NCBI GenBank assembly: GCA_964034945.1
Contig: OZ035960.1
Location: 47,781,002 to 47,845,001, forward strand
DNA: 64,000 bases
From: Chrysopilus asiliformis
Taxonomy: Eukaryota; Arthropoda; Insecta; Diptera; Rhagionidae
Direction of reading: 5' to 3'
The notes under the pieces were generated by a model. That model worked only from the letters and a program-made list of their open reading frames with translations. It ran no database searches and was not told the origin of the DNA. Shown in pieces: positions 1 through 12,679 of the stretch; the first letter of the stretch is position 1, and each line of letters opens with the position of its first letter. The translations under genes and the position numbers were made by a program.

Positions 1-1229
1 AGATTCGATGTGTTCGATGGACACGATCGGTAGATACTAAACTCAACATGAACTTGCCTTATATGTATACTCCGAGTTCACAAAGCATGTGCTAATTATG
101 AGTGAAAGAAAATTTTTGTATGGAAAATTTGTCTTCGTTGAAATTTCGACTCCCACAAAATAACTGTACATTTGCTGCAGGTATACAGTAAAAATATTAC
201 TCCTTATCTTTCCAGTTCAACCGACAATACATTACGCTTTCTACAAGTAAACATATTTCTTGTTTACCTGTGGTAGGGACTTTTCCCCCATTTTTTTTAG
301 TTTGCCTAGTGCAAGTGTAAAGTTTACCTGTTCTCAGTAAATTGTACACCTGTAAGAGGCTTGCCAAAATTTACAATCTCTTACATCACCCCAATGCCAG
401 CCGACATCTTCTAATATTGGAGGCTAACTTCACGTGCTAAGTAAACAAATATCTTATGTATGGAAACTTAGGCGTAAAACCTTTACTCCATATCTCCCAG
501 TGTATGTGTATGTTAGGTCCAAAAACAGAGTTACTTAGGCCCGTTTGCGCGTATTATTCTTAAAAAATTAAGTTATGGTTAGCCTACTTAAACCGTAGAA
601 ATTCTTCGACATAAATTTTTTAAGTTGTACATAAGTTGCTAAGTTTTGTTGGTGTAAACGGCACTTAGTAGCGTAGAGACTTGTTCCCTGTCAAGTTTTT
701 TAGGTCCCTGGCAAGATCCGTTGAGTAGGAGGCCTATTATGGAATCCGATCGTAATCGTAACTACCGGAACTTGTGTGTTGTAGGTAGTGTTTTCTACTA
801 ACAATAACACGCAAATTCCGATCGTTTGTCAAAGTTCCCAGTTTTTGAAACCATCCCCGTTATAAACCAATAGAGATCCCGCAAAAAAACAACAGGCTTT
901 CCTTTGAGAGTGTGGGGAATACCCAAAAAATGTCATTCGATTTGGAGCCTAGACGATCTCGAAATCTGGTTTGTTTGAAATGGAGTCACCCATTAGTCAA
1001 AAATTAGTCAAAAATTAGTCAAAAATTAGTCGACCATTAGTCGACCGATTGAGTTGAAACTCTGTCTCATTTCGAGAAATGAAGGAAACATGAAAATTTT
1101 ATTACAAATCATGTACTTTCCTTAACAGACTTAACAGACCTGAAACTTCTTCACTAATACTTTTAGAAGAAATAACTGGCCAATTAATTTTCAATATAAA
1201 AAATTAACTAAAGCATTTCAATATTTTAG
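1..1229. other. Upstream or intronic DNA of protease gene A1; no exon seen
   Basis: I see no exon for the first half of the dead protease domain, which must precede the exon at 1230, so that exon and the signal exon probably lie left of the window. At 536-672 is a short element related to the one at 24071-24197: it opens with GGCCCGTTTGC, closes with a diverged inverse copy, and has the same internal 'TTAGCCTACTTAAACC' block. A short tandem array of the unit AAAAATTAGTC lies at about 1003-1042. The rest is featureless AT-rich sequence. Confidence 0.5.
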
Positions 1230-2695
1230 GGAAACAAAATATATTATACCAGTTTGTCTCACATTTGAAAAAGTATTTAAAAATGATACTGGCTTCGTTG
1301 GAGGTTGGAACGACAAAGATCCAGATGCGCCACCAAATTTAATGTTTAGCTTCCCATATTCTGGAGAATGCTACGAAAGGGATCCTCTTCTGCACACCAT
1401 GTCTTCAAATGTATCATTTTGTGCTGGTGATGAACTCGATGAAGGTTCTTGTTTCACAAACAGGGGCAGTGGATTCCTCATTTGGAGCGAGGTTTGGTTA
1501 TTCCGAGGAATACTTCTTTACGGTGTCGGTAATTCCGGTAACATTTGTACGCCGGATTCGTATTTCGTTTATCTGGACACCAGAACATATTTTTATTGGA
1601 TGCAAGATGTGCAGCGGAATATTTTAATACCATTTATTATTGCTGGGATTAATTCGTGAGTAATGTTGAATTTCAATAATAACTAAAAAATAATTTATAC
1701 ATCAAGATTTCAGAGTTTTTAAATATCATGATTTACTTCTTATGATTCAATTCGCAGAACCCTTGAGGAAGGTCCATTGGAATATGCCCGAAATATTTCT
1801 CATAGTGATTGCGGTGAACTGAATCCCAACCTGACGGCAAAACCTTTAATTTTCGGTGGTGAAGCTATCGATCGAGGCGCATGGCCATGGTTGGCGGCAA
1901 TATTCAAATACCAAGAGGATACCTTGAGCTTCCTGTGCAGTGGTACTCTAGTTTCGAGGAAGGCAGTCATCTCAGCCGCCCATTGCTTTCGCACAAGGAA
2001 TGGATTTCTGCAAAGAAATGAGGTTCAACTTTACTTGGGACTTCATGATATCGGAAATGTTAGCCAGGAAGGAGCGGTAAAGGCCAACATAAAAACTATT
2101 TTCCTCCATCCAGATTACAATCAAACCGCTATAACAGCTGATGGAGATATTGCAATGGTTATCTTTTCCGACCAGGTCATGTAAGTACTATTACAATTTT
2201 ATTATTGGTCGATTTTCATAAAATTAGCACTCATGTATATTATTATACGGACTATTTCCTTTTTTTTTCAGGCTATCGGATTACATACATTATGCATGTA
2301 TATTCGACGTGAGTTTATCAGTCGCCGGGTATGACGGCTATGTCGTAGGATGGGGCCGTTTCGGTCAAGAATCTGATCAGAGATTGTCAAAAACTCCTCA
2401 TGGTATTACGGTTCCAATTGTAACCAACGCGGATTGCGTGAAATCAAATCCCTTCTTCCAAATAATATCTTCGAATCGGACACTATGTGCTGGTAATAAC
2501 GATGGCACAGGACCATGTCAAGCGGATTCCGGAAGTGGTCTTATGTTACGCTCACCACCTGGATTTTGGTTCCTTCGGGCGGTTGTATCTCTCTCTTTGG
2601 GTCATAACATCGAATATTGTGATTTAAAGAGTTATGTTGTTTATGCCGATGTCCCAAAATATTTAACATGGATACAATCAGTCATAGAGTATTAG
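1230..2695 (+). CDS. Secreted two-domain serine protease, gene A1 (5' partial)
   Basis: Three exons are visible: 1230-1655, 1758-2180 and 2272-2695, all with GT-AG borders and phase-2 joins. Together they keep one open frame of 424 codons including the TAG stop. The first exon is the second half of an S1 domain in which the catalytic serine region reads CFTNRGSG, so Ser195 is Arg. The next two exons form a second S1 domain starting KPLIFGGE, with His57 in SAAHC, Asp102 in DGDIA and Ser195 in CQADSGSG. The triad is intact, but Gly193 is Ala and Gly197 is Ser, unlike the CQGDSGGG of the other copies; Gly193 helps form the oxyanion hole, so activity may be altered. Position 189 is Gly, not the Asp of trypsins. 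A1 lacks the last intron found in the B genes, matching A2. An AATAAA lies at 2768-2773. The family resembles insect extracellular proteases of the gd/ModSP kind; that placement is from memory of motifs. Confidence 0.85.
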
Positions 2696-2773
2696 TTGGT
2701 AATCTGTTGTCGTTTTATCACAAACAGACAATTTTATAAAAATTTTACAAAAGAATATTAGAAAAACAATAAA

Positions 2774-4258
2774 AGATTTTTTTTTCACGTAATAGATAGC
2801 ATATTTATTGTGGAAGCAGAAATTAATGCTAAACCTGTACATAAACAAAAAAAAATCGTGTATCCGTATAAAGATTTTTCTTCAAAAATATTTACCAGGA
2901 ACTTGAAGATTGCTTTGATAAATTTTGAAGATATATCATCAAAAACCACCTTGATCTTCGAAATCATCAGGATCTCATATTGTCCTTTAAATGTAGGATC
3001 AATCTCGGTCAAGAGAAGAGGGAGGGAGGGGGGCGCTTGAATTGGAACACTAACGAAACAACAAAGTTTTATGGAAAGAAAATTTTTTTTTAACGAAAAC
3101 GAAGGATAAAGAATTAATAAATGTACGGCGCAGGCGAAATTTTTTAAACAAAGTGCGGCGCAAAGATTTTAATCAAAAGCTACATAGTCCCAAGCGCAAA
3201 TTTTCTTAATTTTTTTGGGTTCTTTAATAATAATTGCGACGGAAATCGTGGGAAACACCGTTTTGGAAACTTACAACAATAAACCAGTCGCGGTATCAGA
3301 CTTTCATTCATTCTCGGAAACTTGGAACAATGAACCCCCCTGAGACCTAAAGACAGTTTCATTCCACAAAAAATTTTTTTTACCAACAATCACCACTTGA
3401 ATTTCTCAAATTCTCATAATTGCAGAAGAATTGCAACGAAGAAATGAGTACTTTTAGAGGCATAAAAAGAGAAAGAAATACGTCGCAGGCAAAATCTTTT
3501 GAAAACAAATGTGCAGATGTGCTGTAGGTGACAGTTCTCACGTATTTTTATGAGTATTATGCGTGTTAAAAAAACGTTGTCGAGCCAAACTGTCGCGTAC
3601 ACAATATGTTTCTCCAGCCTATATGCACTTATGCTCGCAGGAACATTAATATATTTTAGTTCGAAACTGCTGATTGTGTCGTTGAGTTTTGAGTTGTCGT
3701 ATTTTTAGATAAGAAGGCCGGTAGTTGGATATTGGCAAGTTATCGGTAAAATTAGCGTCATAGGGTCATACTGCAATTAAATAGAATTACTAAAAAAAAC
3801 ATAATGTATGGTATAAAAATATATATCCATCAACAAAATGACCTTCTTCTGGGCTCTCGGCGTGAAAGGGGAGGGGGGAGGGGGTGATAACCCCTGTAAC
3901 TTCTCTATGGATCCGCGCCTGTGCCTGATGTTCTCACATGATCGAAATTAAATCAAGTCACGATACATCGGCAATTCAAAACCAAGAAAAAATATACTCT
4001 GAAAAAATCACTGGTTTTCTACAAATACTAAAAGTTTTCGGAACAGGTTGTTTCTAGAATTCTGGACAGATTTAAGGCCAGCATTTTAATTTCCAGGTGC
4101 ATATTACGTACAGTAAATGTATTAAAAACGCAGTTTTGTAAGAAAAATTTTCACAGTAGAAAATTTTGGTATAAATTTTATAAATAATGTGGATAAAAAT
4201 TGATGAATGCAATTTATAAATTTCATAAATCCTATAAGTAGGTATATAATATCCTAAT
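2774..4258. other. Intergenic DNA, no recognisable feature
   Basis: AT-rich sequence between the end of A1 and the first DINE-like repeat. It includes short purine-rich runs (around 3013-3034 and 3865-3890) and some repeated-looking 'gcaggcgaaa' stretches. I see no coding signal, RNA gene or clear inverted repeat. Confidence 0.4.
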
Positions 4259-5045
4259 TTTTATACTGTATATGATATATCATATAGAAGTTTATTAGAT
4301 TCAATATACCGTTTGTAACGCATCGAACCGATCATCGGACACGGTTCGATGCCGTGTCCGAGTGTTTGGGTGACAAAAGATTTTAATTTCCGCATATCCG
4401 TCTACCTGCCTGTCTTTCCGTCTGTATGTCTGTCTGTCTGCCCGTCTGTCTGTCCGTCTGTTTGTCCATCTGTCTGTCCGTCTCTCTGTCCATCTGTCTG
4501 TCCGTCTCTCTGTCCATCTGTCTGTCCGTCTGTCTGTCCTACTGTTTGTCCGTCTCTCTGTCCGTCTCTCTGTCCATCTGTCTGTCCGTCTGTCTGTCCT
4601 TAAACACCATAATTTTTGATAGGATTGAGCTAGACATGAAATTTTTTATAGTTACGTTTCTCATAAATAACTAGACTAACTACTTGAACGGGAAAAATTG
4701 GAACATTCCTTCCCCCCTCCCCCTACAAACAAAATAGTTTTTTGCAATGTTCTCAAAAACGTTGATATGAAAAAATTTATAACGGTAAAATTTGCATCGT
4801 ATCGAGAACTTTAAGAAGTTGAAATTTGTTTAGAATATGATTTTACCCAACTTATTCATACACCAAAATCCAGTTGGACCACTCCTTCCCTCCTCTCTCA
4901 TACAAATTGAATACTTTTGTTTCTATTTTCTCGAAAACGGTAAGTCATATTGAAAAATGTATAAAAGAAAAATTTATAAAAGTTTGGAATTAAATTTTAC
5001 ATAACCGTTCCATTTCTCCCCCTCCTATACAAACACATTTTTTAA
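4259..5045 (+). repeat. DINE-1/mini-me-like repeat, F1 type, with GTCT/GTCC array
   Basis: The element starts with a TATGATATATCATATA palindrome and continues with ATATACCGTTTGTAACGC. It then carries a tetranucleotide array of GTCT and GTCC units at about 4410-4600, followed by a 'GATTGAGCTAGA' block. This order (GTTTGTAACGC block, GTCY array, conserved tail) is that of mini-me/DINE-1 Helentron-related elements known from flies. The reading frames across the array are simple-repeat translations, not genes. The AT-rich tail with 'CTCGAAAACGG'-type motifs runs to about 5045. Confidence 0.7.
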
Positions 5046-5178
5046 ATAAACATTTCGCCTGTCATCATATAGAGTATTTGACGATTGGCCCCTTAAAATT
5101 GTTGTTTAAAACACTTTTTTATTAATTTCTTTATTTTATTTCATTTTTTTAGTCTACAATTTCTAAAAAAAATCAGTA

Positions 5179-5681
5179 TTATCCAAGTATACTCATAATA
5201 ACCGTTTGTCTAATTCTCTTACCTATGAAAAATATATAAAAATTATATAAACAGTTTTGAATAAGAATTTTACATACGCCTTAGTTCCTCTTCTCTGCAG
5301 GAAAAGAATAAAAAAAATCATTGTTTAAAAAAGCAAAAGTTTAAAATATGAAAAATTTGATTTTTGATTTGATTGTAAATTCTGGCAAAGCTCGATTTAT
5401 GCCCAAGGTAAAATTTAAGCCTTTTGCACAAATCGCGTGATTGCAACAATCTAATGCCCATGCTAGGAAAACGTGTTCACGTATTTAATGAAATTTTCTC
5501 TTTAAAAAAAATGTTACGACTTTTATTTATAAAGAAGAAAAAAGCAAGCATTGTCTGAATTTAAAAATTCAAAAAAATAATTTGTGAAATAATAATAAAA
5601 ACTTTACCTGGTCATTGGAGAACCTATAGCAAGGCTAACAAACAGTGCAATACTAATAACTAAAACCAATAAATTTTTCAT
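5179..5681 (-). CDS. Short secreted peptide precursor, 44 aa, copy 1 (novel family)
   Basis: Read on the - strand, three exons join in frame: 5608-5681, 5278-5294 and 5179-5222, with GT-AG introns of 313 and 55 bases. The product is 44 residues. Residues 1-20 (MKNLLVLVISIALFVSLAIG) are a typical signal peptide with a hydrophobic core; the rest begins SPMTREEELRRKR and ends in VIMSILG. The mature part is basic and has no cysteine. It contains RRKR, which could serve as a convertase site, and a C-terminal Gly before the stop, a possible amidation signal. The ATG sits in CAACATG, a good fly start context. A TATAAAAA lies 78 bases upstream of the ATG (5759-5766) and AATAAA motifs follow the stop (about 5116-5144). 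A second gene at 12680-13239 has identical exon sizes. I recognise no known family. An antimicrobial, neuropeptide-like or venom-like role is possible but unproven. Confidence 0.7.
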
Positions 5682-5758
5682 GTTGACTTTTGTCTAAAAA
5701 CGAATAAAATTTTCACAACAGCAAAATAATAAATGATACAAAAATTTTGAATTTACTG

Positions 5759-5766
5759 TTTTTATA
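5759..5766 (-). promoter_or_regulatory. Probable TATA box of peptide gene copy 1
   Basis: TATAAAAA on the - strand, 78 bases upstream of the peptide start codon. The same motif in the same place precedes copy 2, within an upstream region that is also conserved between the copies. It would allow a 5' leader of about 50 bases. Confidence 0.5.
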
Positions 5767-6065
5767 CACAAAATTTTAACGATTTTTTTGCGAAATCAAA
5801 CATGTGTGTAAAAACAGACTTTAACTTGCAAACACAAATTTTTTGTATGCAAATTTTTTAAAATAAACTTAATACTGGTAAACATACGACCAGGTTTCTA
5901 ACATTTCGAATTTTCAACGCCGAATTAAATTTCAATTTTTTTAATGAGTTTTTCTGATGTTTGGAGTGGAATCAAACGATTATAGTGTATTCAGTACGGC
6001 TGTTGCTTAGAGTTGGTGAAATTTGGATCATTTTTGAAAAATACTTGAAAAAAAGTGCTGAAAAT

Positions 6066-6400
6066 GATATGATATATCATAAAGGAAAATATTAGATTTA
6101 GTATACCGTTTGTAACGCATCGAACGAATCTTCGGACACAAAAATGAACTTCACCAGGGGTGTTGGGGATGACAAAAGATTTTGATTTCCGCATTTGCGT
6201 CTTTCTGTCTGTCCATTTGCCTGTCCGTGAACACCAGAACTTTCGAAAGGATTGAGCTAGAGACTTAAAATTTTGTGTAGTTACGTTTCTCGTAAATGCA
6301 TAGCTTAAATTTTTGAACGGGTAAAATTAGACCATTCCTTCCCCCTCCCCCATACAATAGAAACAGTTTTTTGAAATTTTCTCGTAAATTTCAACATTTT
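6066..6400 (+). repeat. DINE-like repeat, F1 type, short array
   Basis: It contains ATGATATATCAT, then TTTAGTATACCGTTTGTAACG, a 'GAACTTCACCAGGGGTGTTG' block, a very short GTCT/GTCC stretch at about 6200-6230, and the 'GATTGAGCTAGAGACTTAAA' tail. It is the same family as 4259-5045 and 27858-28180. Confidence 0.65.
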
Positions 6401-7113
6401 GATCCCGCAACGATGAGAATGCAAAAAATTGATAGATCTCGAGTTATCAGACATGCCTTTTGAAACAATTTTGTTAAAAAATAAAAATGTAAAATAGCGA
6501 AAAAGGACATGAAATAAAACCAGCGAAGAGCGGTGGGATTGTTTATTAAATTTGACGAAAAGTAATTTCGAGTTGGCAAAACAAAATACATTTTTATTGT
6601 TTTTAAATGTAGTGATTTTTCTTAAGATTTGAGCCGGCCGACAATGAGAATGTTGAGAAATTCCTGAGAAAAGTTGAGAAGTTTTGGGAAATCTATATAA
6701 ATCGATGAAATATTTCAGCGTGTTTAAGTTGCCTTCGAAGAGTAAAAAAAAATCCTCCTAAATTTTTTTTTAATTACCTTTTCGTTCGAAATGCCACTCG
6801 TATTTTTATTAACCGCCAAAAAGGATCACTGATTCTTAATTTTATGCAAAATTTGTAGCTATGTCCTTGAAACAAAAACCCGTTGACAGTTGTGAAACTC
6901 AATTTAGCATACATTCAGTGTTCATCCAGCACTTCTGTTTGCGTTGGTGCTTGCAGGATCACAAATAAAACGAAAATGCAAACTGTGGATATGTGTGCAA
7001 ATTTTCAATATTTTGCTCTGGCAAAAAACGCTCTTTTGCGAAATGCCGCCCTAAAAGTATGATTCGGTTCAAAGAATCTGCATATCATGATCGTAACATG
7101 TAAAAGCAAAACT

Positions 7114-7287
7114 GGAGTGGTATTCCGTAACTTGTTTCAAGCGTTTGTTTCGAGTTAGAAGAACAAGAAGTATTCGCTGTCTCTGTTTTGACCAAAAATA
7201 AATGTCAGAGAGAAACCGAGATAGCAAATGCCACTTTTTCTTCCAACTCGAAACAAACGCTGGAAACAAGTTACGGAATATCACTCC
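7114..7287. mobile_element. Inverted-repeat element, about 174 bp
   Basis: The two ends are inverted copies of about 43 bases (GGAGTGGTATTCCGTAACTT... and its inverse ending ...ACGGAATATCACTCC), separated by about 85 unique bases. There is no coding content. The form is that of a small non-autonomous DNA element; I could not settle a target duplication. Confidence 0.55.
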
Positions 7288-7746
7288 TGATTTTTTTTAT
7301 CTCTGATAAAAAAAATAGCAACACTGAAACTATTAACTAAAAAAATACCCACGTATGGTGAGAAACTCCGTGAAAGACTCATGATTTCTGAAAGTATTTT
7401 CTATTACCTCTGGACTAATTTCCACAAAAACAAACTACCGAAAGTTTCAACTCAATCGGTGAGTCAGTTTTCGAATAAATAGCTTTGAAAGCGAAACAAG
7501 TTAAGCTAAGACTTGAAATAATATTTTCTGGTATCAAATGGTCATACACGTAAAAGTTTTAGTTTTTTTTTCTTTATATTTCGTTGACAAGAAATTATTA
7601 ATATTTGATAAAATCAAAAATAGGACTGGAAAATCTTACATTATGGTGATTCCATGTCAAACGGACTAAGGGCTTCGCTCGACCCCCCACCAAAACGAAA
7701 AAAAAATTTTTTTTTTGCTTGTGTTCCCTGTAGGGCTGACCGGGGC

Positions 7747-8345
7747 TTGTTGGCTATAGAGGTAAGTAGACTCATTGCGGTTAAGTCAACCAGGGTTGAG
7801 AACAAACCTGCGTGAACTGGACTGTTTAGTCAGTCGACTGACAGTTCTCAGTGAACCAACGTCGTTAGACCACAGTGCTCTTAGAACGACCTGTGAGGGC
7901 AAAAAACGAAATTTCAAGCGTGTGAGTAATTTTTTTTTTCTTGTTAATGAAATTGTTTTGTAGCTTACACTTTCATTGTATTGAACTCGTCAGTGATTTC
8001 AAGTAAAAATTGATGTATGAGTTAACAAGTTAGTGAAGCATTTTCTGACCCATACTTTTTCATTTTTTTTCACGAGTGTGTTAAAAATAAAATGGCGGCT
8101 TGGGGCTAGTTGACTCACAGTATACTGGGGTTAAATGATTCGATATGAATTACCTATATTTTTTTGTTAATTAATTTTATTTTTTTAAATTAGATGAAAT
8201 TTTATTGATGTTAATCTGAAATGTTATTAATTTTTTAAAGAATATATTTTTTCATAATTATTATAGTTTTTTAATATGTTCCAACACATTTTCCCCATAA
8301 AAAGTATAGAGTCAAATAACCCCGTTCATAGAGTCAACAAGCCCC
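7747..8345. mobile_element. Possible DNA element with weak ends
   Basis: GGGGCTTGTTGGCTATA near 7747 is matched in inverse by TAGAGTCAACAAGCCCC near 8328-8344. A related 'GGGGCTAGTTGACTC' occurs inside at about 8103. No transposase frame is visible. The ends are imperfect and the call is tentative. Confidence 0.35.
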
Positions 8346-10714
8346 AGACACGGGGTTAGTCGACTCATCGAAGATGATACGGTTGCCAGGGTGAAAAGCA
8401 AATTTTTTCTTATTCCCATAGAAACAAGGTTTTCTGCAAATCAGCAATAAAATGCACAGCTGCCGAATTTGCAACAAAATTTTTTTTTTGAAAAAGGGCC
8501 GCCTCCGATTCGCGGACGGCGCAAAGAGAAATGAACAAACAAACGCTTTGTCAAATGATCTTTTTTTTTAAAAAAAAAGGGAACGTTTAACTTTTGTTTT
8601 CGCCAAATAATTTTTCAGGATCAATGCACAAATCCAAAGTCCAAAACGAAAAATCAGTTAGCCGCTCAGCCCAGTTTCATCAAACAGCAAATTTTTTTTT
8701 TAAAAAAAAAGAGTGATTTTTTTTTTTTTTTTTGAAGAGGCTGAGAAGGCAGTTCCTTTTCAAGCCTCGAGGAGTTCAAAGAAGTTTGTTTTACTCCCTT
8801 TATAATTTAAAAGTTTTTTTTTATAAAATGTGGTTTTTCGTTTAAAACTTAAAATAAAACATAAAATTTGAACAAAAGTTACAAACATTTTAAAATAAAA
8901 CAAACATAATTAAATTTAGAAAACCACATAAAAAACTAAAAGAAATAAACGAGGCAAAGATAAATTAAAATTACTTTTTGTGAGAATTTAAAATATTTTA
9001 AAATTCCTTGGCTATTTTTTTTATTAACTAAGTGGTAAGCAGTGATTATTTCAAAATAAAAAGTGAAGTAATTAATTTAAACAAATTTGCAGGTCTCACG
9101 CATTTTTTTGAGACCACTTAGTTTTTCTTTTGGTCTTTTGTATCAATGGTGAGAAAAGAAAATTGTTCCAGCCAGTGAAGGAAGAAAAATTTGTGCATTG
9201 ATCCCGAATCCAGTCGCAGATTAAAGGAGAAATTGTGGCGCTTAATTCCATCACTTTCGGGAATCCGCATCAATTGTCGTCACGCTGACCACGGATCGGA
9301 GAAGGGGTTAATTAAAAATAAAGGGGGATAAAGTTAAACTTTGTTTTTTTGAATAGTAGAGTAAAATATTTTGTTTGGTTTGTCAAGTTTAAATTAAATT
9401 TTTTTGTTAGTGATCATCAAACACTTTGTGCTAATTTACGTAATTTAAGTTTTATTTTAGCAAAAAAATAGGAATCCTGAAGTGTGCGCACATGGTCGGA
9501 TCAAAAAGGAAATACAAGGTACAATTCTTTCCTGGTGAGTTTAATTAAAATTTTACTATAAATTAAATTATCGCGAAGTGTTTTTGACTGATTTTTACAT
9601 AAATCGTTGATTTTTGCTTATGAAAGGTTTATTCTTTTGTTCAATTTAAATCTATCAAATTACTTAAAATAATTAAACTTGATTGTTTTATCGTCATAAA
9701 TTTTTTTTTGGTATTAAATTCATGGTTGTTGCAATATAGGGAAATTTGTTTTATTGCTGTTAAATTGGAACAATTATATTTCCTTGGCCACCTAACCGTA
9801 TGATGGCTTCTCCCGTGTCGAATCTTACCTTATTTATTTGTTGATCTGCTATTATGTTACAGTGAGAAAGACCATTCCTCCCCCCCTTGATTCGATGACC
9901 TAGCGAAGGGTAAAGATCATACTCGCGACGAAGGCATGTCGATTTCTATTTTGTGGTGGACTTTAGCAAAAACCCACACCCATTTCCCCTGAGCTTAGCT
10001 GGCTAAGACATGCCGCTAAAGTTCTGCCACAGGCTTTCTCTCTCCTGTCCCTTTGCCTTACAAAGGGGTAGGGAAAGTGGCCCATAATAAAGAACTTTTT
10101 TTAAAATGAAAAAGAAAATTTGAAACACTTATAATTAGTCAAAATAAAAGATTGACTAAGAAACACAATTGAATAAACCAACCAAAAACGTCTTTACTAC
10201 ACCTGAAACAATTACAGTAAAACTTTTATAAAGTAGATTATAAAAAGGGGGTCTACTAACCGCGGTCTACCCTACCCTTAAAGGAAATCTTGTAAAATAT
10301 TTTGGTAGGATTCCTATTGGTTCGTGAGAAAGAGGCAGCTGAGTGAGAGGTGAATGATTGGCACTTTGGAAGACAACATACGGCGTGTTATTGCGAATAT
10401 ATGGCCCTTGATGCTCGAAAAAGTGGTCAAAAATTGGACCGACAGGATGCGCTTTGTAACTGCCAGTCATGGTGCTCATAAACCCAAAATCATCTTTAAC
10501 TTTTAAATGATAAAGAATTATCTTTTAAATAAAAGCATTTTTTAGATCAAAAGTCAATGTCATGTATTTTTATTTTCATTTATTTTCCGGACACTCTTCA
10601 AAATCAACTTAATTAAGCACATCCCAATCGTTTGAGCGTTTTATAAATTATCCGGAGAGAGGTATCGAAGAAGAGAGGGAGATCAATAATAAAAAGTAGC
10701 CTATCCATTATTCT
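8346..10714. other. Intergenic AT-rich DNA, no gene recognised
   Basis: Long A/T homopolymers (8460-8800) and low-complexity stretches, with no convincing reading frame. A short 'GGCCGCCTCCGATTCGCGGACGGC' patch near 8500 is GC-rich. I see no clear repeat borders in this stretch. Confidence 0.35.
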
Positions 10715-11915
10715 CAGTGTTGTGCCGGTTTTTTACGTAAAGTAATTTACCTAGTTTTTTACGCGTAAAAAATTACGCGTAAAAAACCTCAATTTTAACG
10801 TAAAAAACGTAAAAAACGTAAAAAACTGTAAAAAACCTAAAGCATTGATGATAAAAAATTTAATAAGTAGCCATTCACTAAATATAGTAATTATTCGTAA
10901 AAAAATCATCTTAGAACAATAAAAAGGTTAATAGTCTTCAGCAAACACAGAAAAGTATTCAAAAGCATTTACAAATTGCACTCTTGAAAGTGAAAAAGAT
11001 TTTAAACTCGGAGTTCAAAAACTGTTTATATCCTTTCATTACATCACGTCCGCCTACTCATTTTAACGTTAATAAATGTGAATAATGTGGAGAGATTTGC
11101 GACATATGGGCTATTTTAAAGAAACATATTTGGACTAGTTCTTGCAGCAACAAGCGTAATTTTAAAGTTTGCATCAAAAAATCGTTTTAAAACACAATGA
11201 GACTCATTCCGAAGGCCGGAAATTGAAACATAAAATGTATAGCAGAGCCTTGACAAGATCTGAAATTATATTGCAAAACGCCACAAGTTTCCTTCCGACT
11301 TTCAACAGGATCATTAAAAAAATACAGCTGTAATTACAGTTTTTGAATTAGAGAGCCTATAATCTAGAGAGTGGACATCCGGACGTATAAAAATGGTCGA
11401 AAAACTGAAAAACCTTTGCGAAAATTTCGAAAAATTCACTCATTGTCACAAATAGTTACCAAAATAATTACAATCGGTTAATAAAAGTATAATATTCATG
11501 ACTGAAGTGTTTAAAAAAATTAAAAAGTTGTGTCCAATTTAAAAAAAGGAAAAGAAATTCAAAAAACTGGAAAAAAGGAAAAGAAATTCTAAAAACTGGA
11601 AAAATTCCATTCAAACAACTGTTCTAATTTGAGTTAATAGACTGTCCTACTTAGTAGTCCTACTTAGTGTCCTACTTAGTAGTACAGTCTTAAGTGCTGA
11701 TGTCCACTCTCTAATCAAATTAGGATCTCTAATCAAATGCTGAGAAAAACTTTAAAACAAACTGTAGGAAATGCGATGTCCCATTTTTTACTATTTTTTA
11801 GGTTTTTTACGGTTTTTTACGTTTTTTTACGTTTTTTACCAGTTTTTTACGTTTTTTACGTTTTTTACGTGAAAAATGTAAAAAACTGTTTTTTACGCCG
11901 TTTTGCCCAACACTG
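10715..11915. mobile_element. Non-autonomous hAT-type element, 1201 bp
   Basis: It begins CAGTGTTGTGCCG and ends, in inverse, CGCCGTTTTGCCCAACACTG, so the termini share CAGTGTTGnGC, a typical hAT end. It is flanked by the perfect 8-base duplication ATTATTCT at 10707-10714 and 11916-11923. Both subterminal regions are packed with repeats of (C)GTAAAAAAC in opposite orientations (10730-10840 and 11795-11900), as expected for transposase binding sites. There is no transposase frame, so it depends on a helper. Confidence 0.8.
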
Positions 11916-12589
11916 ATTATTCTGCGAGTAACTCTATCCGTGAATAAAGTTTCAACAAAATCGATTGGACCGTGTTCTCGTGATGCCGGAATAAACAGAC
12001 GGATAGACAGACAGACATTTGAAAGTGTCAAGACTTTTGAAAGAGTCAGAACTTAAACCCCATATGGTAAAAATCTGAACCTACATATCATCAAAATTGC
12101 ATTACACTGGACTTATATGTAATCCAAATTCAAATCTAATCAAAAACATGAAAAGATTTTAATCCCACACATTTTTTCAAATATTTTTTTAAAATTAAAT
12201 TTGATTTAAAGCCTACAATTTTTAATAAAATTGTAAATTTTTATATTAAAAATATTTAAGTAGGTACGATATGATTGCAAAAAATATTAAAATATTTCGC
12301 ATGTATTAAATCGCAATTCAGAATTGTATTATAAAATTGTATTTCCTTATATAATTTTTGAATTGAAAAGAACTACCGGATTTTTTATAATACTTTTCGC
12401 GTTGGTCTGACCTTTTCTAATTTGTTGGTATGGGCTACCGGAAAAGTGTTTCTTGCTACAAGTTTGAAAAAAAAACCAAGAAAACACAACATCCGAAATT
12501 TGTTTACAAAAAATTAAAAAAAGAAAATTTTCCGTGTTTTGAATTCACCCTAAGCTTATAGCGACAAGGTTAATCGAAATGCGAAACAA
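11916..12589. other. AT-rich spacer with a short DINE-like remnant
   Basis: After the hAT target duplication, 'AGACGGATAGACAGACAGACA' at about 11996-12016 is a leftover of an inverted GTCT-type array. Nothing else is recognisable. Confidence 0.35.
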
Positions 12590-12679
12590 CAAATATTTGT
12601 ACAAAATTTTCAACTTTTATTTATTTCTTAAAACATTTTTTTTTATTTCTTTATTTTATATTTTGGAAATTGTACAACA

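Larger units (their letters stand above)
5100..5960. repeat. Segmental duplication unit 1, carrying peptide gene copy 1
   Basis: Sequence from the peptide gene's 3' end through its promoter matches 12590-13545 with modest divergence, including both introns, the TATA region and the upstream 'CAACGCCGAATTAAATT' block. The duplication is same-strand and about 7.5 kb apart. Confidence 0.7.

Noticed and set aside
4349..4674. Cys/Pro-rich frames (VCPSVCPS...)
   Set aside because: Translations of the GTCC/GTCT array in a DINE-like repeat.
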